Assembly: GCF_014841115.1 (NCBI RefSeq)
Contig: NZ_JACYTP010000021.1
Span: 1-48,822 of the forward strand
Direction: 5' to 3'
Length of the DNA: 48,822 nt
Source of the DNA: Photobacterium arenosum
Lineage (GTDB): Bacteria > Pseudomonadota > Gammaproteobacteria > Enterobacterales > Vibrionaceae
Positions 46,410-48,822 of this stretch are shown here, piece by piece. Numbering within the stretch: the first letter of the stretch is position 1; the number at the start of each line of letters is the position of its first letter. A model generated the notes under the pieces. That model was not told the DNA's origin. It saw only the letters and a list, made by a program, of their open reading frames with translations, and made no database searches. Position numbers and translations under genes: made by a program.

Positions 46410-47432
46410 ATGACAGTTCGAAAACTTGAAGATGGCGGATGGATTTGCGATTGCTACCCCAATGGCCGCTCTGGGAAACGCGTTAGAAAACGCTTTGCGA
46501 CAAAAGGTGAAGCAACAGCCTTTGAACGACATACCATGCGTGAGGTGGATGAGAAGCCGTGGCTTGGTGTTGCAGCCGATCGCCGCCGGCTGTTAGACCT
46601 TCTGAACATTTGGTATTCAATGTACGGGGTCAGCCTAAGTAATGGCAACGTGATCAAAGACAAAATGGACCACATGGCAAGGGCCATGGGCAACCCGTTG
46701 GCAGCCAAGTTTACCAGTAAAATCTATTCCAACTTCCGACAACTGCGTATGGCCGGCGACATCAATTTTGTTGCTCGACGCTGGCAAAAAGGCGCACCCT
46801 CAATCGCCACTCTCAATTCAGAGCTTTCGCGATTCAAAGCTGTATTCAGTAAACTGAAAGAACTGGGAGAATGGGTTGGCCCAAACCCGCTGGAAGATAT
46901 TAAGCCACTGAAAGATCATGAACGTCAGATGGCGTTTTTGACTTCAGAACAGATCGCACATCTGCTTGAGCTCGTCGCACAGCATGAGCGAGAGGATATG
47001 CTCAAAATTGTAAAGATTTGCCTTGCCACCGGTGCTCGCTGGAACGAGGCAGCAAAGTTACGCGGTAGCCAACTAAGCAAATATAAAATCACCTACACCA
47101 ACACAAAGAATAAGAAGAATCGGTCGATTCCAATTTCGCCCGAACTCTACGAAGAGATTTACAAACCAACATCCGGACAGTTATTTCAGGAGTGCTATAC
47201 GCCATTTTGCTATCTGCTAAAGACGAAGGTTTTTAAGGACATTCCAACCGGCCAGGCAACCCACGTTTTGCGCCACACGTTTGCCAGCCACTTTATGATG
47301 AATGGCGGAAACATCCTGGTGCTGAAAGATATCCTCGGCCATGCTGATATTGGCATGACGATGCGCTATGCGCATTTTTCCCCAGAACACCTTTCAGATG
47401 CGATCAGCAAAAACCCTCTTGCCAACCTCTGA
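46410..47432 (+). CDS. int: P2-type tyrosine integrase
   Basis: A 340-residue tyrosine recombinase catalysing integration and excision at guaC. The N-terminal arm-binding part begins TVRKLEDGGWICDCYPNGRS, then the core-binding SAM-like region; catalytic residues are Arg in CLATGARWNEAAKLRG, His-x-x-Arg in ATHVLRHTFASHF, the second His in LGHADIGMTMRYAHF and Tyr of MRYAHFS. It is transcribed towards attR, and the arm-site candidates lie 15-35 nt beyond its stop. A consensus LexA box directly precedes it, which is unusual for a prophage int. Confidence 0.93.
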   Translation: MTVRKLEDGGWICDCYPNGRSGKRVRKRFATKGEATAFERHTMREVDEKPWLGVAADRRRLLDLLNIWYSMYGVSLSNGNVIKDKMDHMARAMGNPLAAKFTSKIYSNFRQLRMAGDINFVARRWQKGAPSIATLNSELSRFKAVFSKLKELGEWVGPNPLEDIKPLKDHERQMAFLTSEQIAHLLELVAQHEREDMLKIVKICLATGARWNEAAKLRGSQLSKYKITYTNTKNKKNRSIPISPELYEEIYKPTSGQLFQECYTPFCYLLKTKVFKDIPTGQATHVLRHTFASHFMMNGGNILVLKDILGHADIGMTMRYAHFSPEHLSDAISKNPLANL

Positions 47433-47446
47433 ATCCCCGCCTGAAA

Positions 47447-47467
47447 AAGTGACTACATTTTGTCTAC
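47447..47467. promoter_or_regulatory. Candidate integrase arm-type sites, right prophage end
   Basis: AGTGACTACA (47447-47456) and TTGTCTACG just after (47459-47467) match the AGTGTCTACA repeats at 10054-10074 on the other prophage end. Confidence 0.5.
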
Positions 47468-47576
47468 GTTCGTGAAAAAAACGGTAAAAAATAGCATTAA
47501 ATACCTGTATAACCACACAGTAAACACCTCACAACCAACACATAAGAAACTGTTTTTAAAGGGATTGTGTTATTTT
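47468..47576. other. AT-rich segment between arm sites and attR core
   Basis: About 110 bases of A-rich phage DNA with no gene. It probably contains bending-protein (IHF-like) sites of attP, which I could not delimit. Confidence 0.4.
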
Positions 47577-47577
47577 T

Positions 47578-47832
47578 ATGAAGTTCTACGGCATGTCATC
47601 GCAGAGCGCGATGGACAAGCATTCCGGCGGTGTTGCCAACTACCGTGCCGCTGAAGGAAAAACCGTACTATTGCCCTACCGCGGCCCTGTGGAATACACC
47701 ATCCAGGATATCATGGGCGGCGTGCGATCAACCTGCACCTACGTTGGCGCGGCGAAGCTCAAAGAGCTCACAAAACGCACCACTTTCATCCGTGTTCGTG
47801 AGCAAGAAAACAACGTGTACGGGAAAGAGTGA
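47578..47832 (+). pseudogene. guaC: Displaced 3' end of host guaC
   Basis: Encodes the last 84 residues of GuaC (MKFYGMSSQSAMDKHSGGVA onward, ending VYGKE), identical to the intact protein; 12 synonymous differences from the copy at 9736-9990 and TGA for TAA. It lacks the barrel's catalytic cysteine loop and has no good ribosome-binding site, so it is not expected to be functional. It has its own terminator copy. Confidence 0.9.
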
Positions 47833-47854
47833 TTCGGTTTTTCCGATGTGTTTG

Positions 47855-47878
47855 AGGCCGCTTTGAGCGGCCTTTTTT
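47855..47878 (+). terminator. Original guaC terminator
   Basis: AGGCCGCT / AGCGGCCT hairpin (loop TTG) plus TTTTTT; one base shorter in the loop than the phage-carried copy at 10013-10037. Confidence 0.85.
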
Positions 47879-47929
47879 GTCACTATGCCCCGTCCCTATG
47901 CTGAACACGTTATCTACAAACGCCAATAC

Positions 47930-48172
47930 CAAACCCACCAAGTCACCACCGACTACCATTCTGAAGCATTGAAGAAATACGTGAAGGCCAGAGCAAAAGG
48001 CAACTGCGAAGGCTGCGACACCCCCGCCCCATTTGAAACAAAAAAAGGCACCTACCTGGAGCACCATCACGTCCACCGCCTCGCCACTACAGATGCCGCC
48101 GCATTCAACCAAACGTTGATTGAGAAATTGATGGGGATTGAGGGTAAGAAACTGCACCTGCCAACTAGTTAA
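47930..48172 (+). pseudogene. Second HNH endonuclease 3' fragment, internally deleted
   Basis: Copy of the C-terminal part of the prophage HNH gene: 47959-48049 is identical to 42770-42860 over 91 bp, with few changes either side. It lacks the SRA reader, and 25 codons including the second CxxC pair (ALCPTCHRRAHY) are replaced by two Thr codons, removing the HNH active site. An ATG at 47885 could open the frame, but the N-terminus is unrelated. It lies just outside attR and so was at guaC before this phage arrived, or was left by an earlier one. Confidence 0.8.
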
Positions 48173-48185
48173 GTGACAGGTACAG
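48172..48185 (-). repeat. Inverted GTACCTGTCACT motif
   Basis: AGTGACAGGTACAG, whose reverse complement CTGTACCTGTCACT resembles the GTGCCTGTCC words of the left flank. It begins at the stop of the HNH remnant. Confidence 0.35.
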
Positions 48186-48351
48186 TTCTTCACCCTCTCC
48201 AATCCGAAGCTTTTGCAATCGTTGTGAACCTAACTTGTCATAACTATCCCTACAAAATGTAGGACTTTGCTGCATATTGCACAGTTCAAGCATTGACCAT
48301 TGCAACAAATCTAAGTAATACTCAGTGCATACACATTGCCTTGAGATCACC

Positions 48352-48723
48352 ATGCTAGAAGTTGAATTTACGCATGATGGTAGCCGGTGTACCCCCGAGC
48401 TATTCATCGCTGCCCCCGAGAAGTATGAAGGTCTCATCGTCTGTATTGAATGCCGAAAAAGAGCCTGGTTTACCAAGGGGTTTACCACGGTTAAAGGGGT
48501 TGAACGAACAGCATGCTTCGGTTCCCACCATGAAGATGGTTGTAATAGAGCCTCTTCGATTTTAGAAGCCGAAGACATGGAGGGCATTGAAACAGACGAA
48601 AACGGTGATAACAAATCAGCCGATATTTTCATTAACCTTGATAAAACTAAGCACGGGCAAATTGAAAAATCTGTCGACAATGATAAAACGGATGCCCCAT
48701 GTACTAATTCAGACCTGATCTGA
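48352..48723 (+). CDS. Cys-rich hypothetical protein, possibly truncated
   Basis: A 123-residue protein with two cysteine pairs (IVCIECRKRAWF; ERTACFGSHHEDGCNRASSI) suggestive of a zinc-ribbon or finger, then an acidic C-terminus (GIETDENGDNKSADIFINLD). The ATG at 48352 has only a weak ribosome-binding site; an upstream in-frame ATG at 48325 is also possible. A GTGCCTGTC motif follows 20 nt after the stop, and the protein may be cut short by the repeat element. I cannot name the family. Confidence 0.55.
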   Translation: MLEVEFTHDGSRCTPELFIAAPEKYEGLIVCIECRKRAWFTKGFTTVKGVERTACFGSHHEDGCNRASSILEAEDMEGIETDENGDNKSADIFINLDKTKHGQIEKSVDNDKTDAPCTNSDLI

Positions 48724-48743
48724 CAGTTACCCACTTTTCAACT

Positions 48744-48756
48744 CGGTGCCTGTCAG
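48744..48756. repeat. GGTGCCTGTCAG motif
   Basis: CGGTGCCTGTCAG shares the GTGCCTGTC core of the left-flank repeats; it sits between the hypothetical gene and a frame entering from the right edge. Confidence 0.4.
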
Positions 48757-48757
48757 A

Positions 48758-48820
48758 TTATATCTGAGCTAGATTCTTCTCTGCCCAGATTGATTTCCCA
48801 TCCTCTAATGTTTCTATTGG
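48758..48820 (-). CDS. Possible C-terminus of a leftward gene entering from the right edge
   Basis: Minus-strand frame PIETLEDGKSIWAEKNLAQI followed by TAA at 48758-48760. Only 20 codons are in the window. Composition is protein-like, with no other stop in frame, but this is weak evidence. Confidence 0.25.
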   Translation of the reverse strand, partial: PIETLEDGKSIWAEKNLAQI

Positions 48821-48822
48821 CG

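Larger units (their letters stand above)
9760..47675. mobile_element. P2/HP1/K139-like prophage integrated in guaC
   Basis: A complete-looking temperate myophage genome of 37,842 bp per unit. It contains integrase, CI/Cox-type switch, HUH replication initiator, Ogr-type activator, capsid genes gpQ-P-O-N-M-L, contractile tail genes (sheath, tube, baseplate J, spike, tape measure), holin and cargo genes. Divergent P-Q and O-onward operons are as in P2. The order tail genes, gap, att, int across the circularised genome resembles HP1/K139 rather than P2. No inactivating mutation was seen in the structural or integration genes, so it may be inducible; viability is not proven. Confidence 0.93.
47577..47880. 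repeat. attR-side copy of the guaC 3' end
   Basis: Direct repeat of 9735-10039. Homology begins abruptly at the ATG of codon 264 and ends just after the terminator. To the right of the 74-bp identical block (47602-47675) this copy should be the original host sequence displaced by integration. Confidence 0.9.

Noticed and set aside
47578..47832. Displaced guaC end as a small functional gene
   Set aside because: It lacks most of the barrel and the catalytic Cys and has no proper ribosome-binding site; its open frame follows from recent displacement.
48165..48734. Leftward 189-codon frame antisense to the Cys-rich gene
   Set aside because: Ser/Leu/Cys-rich antisense-type composition with no start signals; the plus-strand frame has paired cysteines and an acidic tail like a real protein.
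1..48822. CRISPR array, tRNA or rRNA genes
   Set aside because: No regularly spaced repeat arrays, no cloverleaf sequences and no conserved rRNA words were seen on either strand.

Overview
The window looks like a chromosomal segment of a gamma-proteobacterium, most likely a member of the Vibrionaceae. The evidence is a GMP reductase of 347 residues, an aminotransferase-V protein of the type first defined by Vibrio cholerae VC1184, and a P2/HP1/K139-like prophage. Genus cannot be fixed from sequence alone. No tRNA, rRNA or CRISPR array was seen.

Left flank (1-8946), chromosomal: two adjoining transposase remnants; a LysR regulator divergent from a tandem pair of small DMT (YdcZ/DUF606-like) membrane proteins; a leftward overlapping pair made of a 2OG-Fe dioxygenase and a PLP-dependent cysteine-desulfurase-like protein; a secreted His-rich protein; a conserved hypothetical; a CPA2-type cation:proton antiporter; and two further small genes. 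Short GTGCCTGTCC-type repeats, of the kind that accompany Y1/REP-associated transposases, punctuate this part.

Prophage (about 9760-47675, unit length 37,842 bp): the element sits inside the coding sequence of guaC. The phage brings its own copy of the last 84 codons and the terminator, so guaC at the left junction is intact, while the displaced original 3' end lies at the right junction. The two copies differ at 12 synonymous sites plus the stop codon and encode identical protein. From left to right the prophage holds: a gap with integrase arm-site candidates and a possible cos; an EEP-family hydrolase cargo gene; a leftward late operon (baseplate spike, hub, tailspike, gpI, J, gp25-like, tape measure, tail chaperone with a -1 frameshift, holin, DUF5675, zinc finger, tube, sheath, completion proteins, gpL, gpM, capsid, gpO); the divergent gpP-gpQ pair; a lipoprotein; a double Ogr/Delta-type activator; an HUH replication initiator; a small rightward cargo pair; a leftward early operon headed by a Cox-like protein; and the CI repressor.

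Between cI and int lies a cargo region of about 7 kb (39317-46132), where the most unusual content is found: a proteasome/HslV-like Ntn-hydrolase protein placed 9 nt behind cI, a zeta-toxin-like kinase with a small basic partner, an SRA-HNH restriction endonuclease killed by two nonsense codons, a HEPN-like protein, a membrane protein, a perfect 23-bp inverted repeat and an unknown two-gene module. None of these has a proven function here; position and families suggest a lysogen-expressed defence or exclusion locus.

Regulation visible in the sequence: three exact CTGT-N8-ACAG LexA boxes, in front of the Ogr-like activator, a 67-residue protein and the integrase, suggest that DNA damage triggers both excision and late gene expression directly.

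Right flank (47881-48822): beyond the displaced guaC end is a second, internally deleted copy of the same HNH gene 3' end that is carried in the prophage, then an unrecognised Cys-rich gene and more GTGCCTGTC motifs. This indicates that guaC is a repeatedly used integration site.
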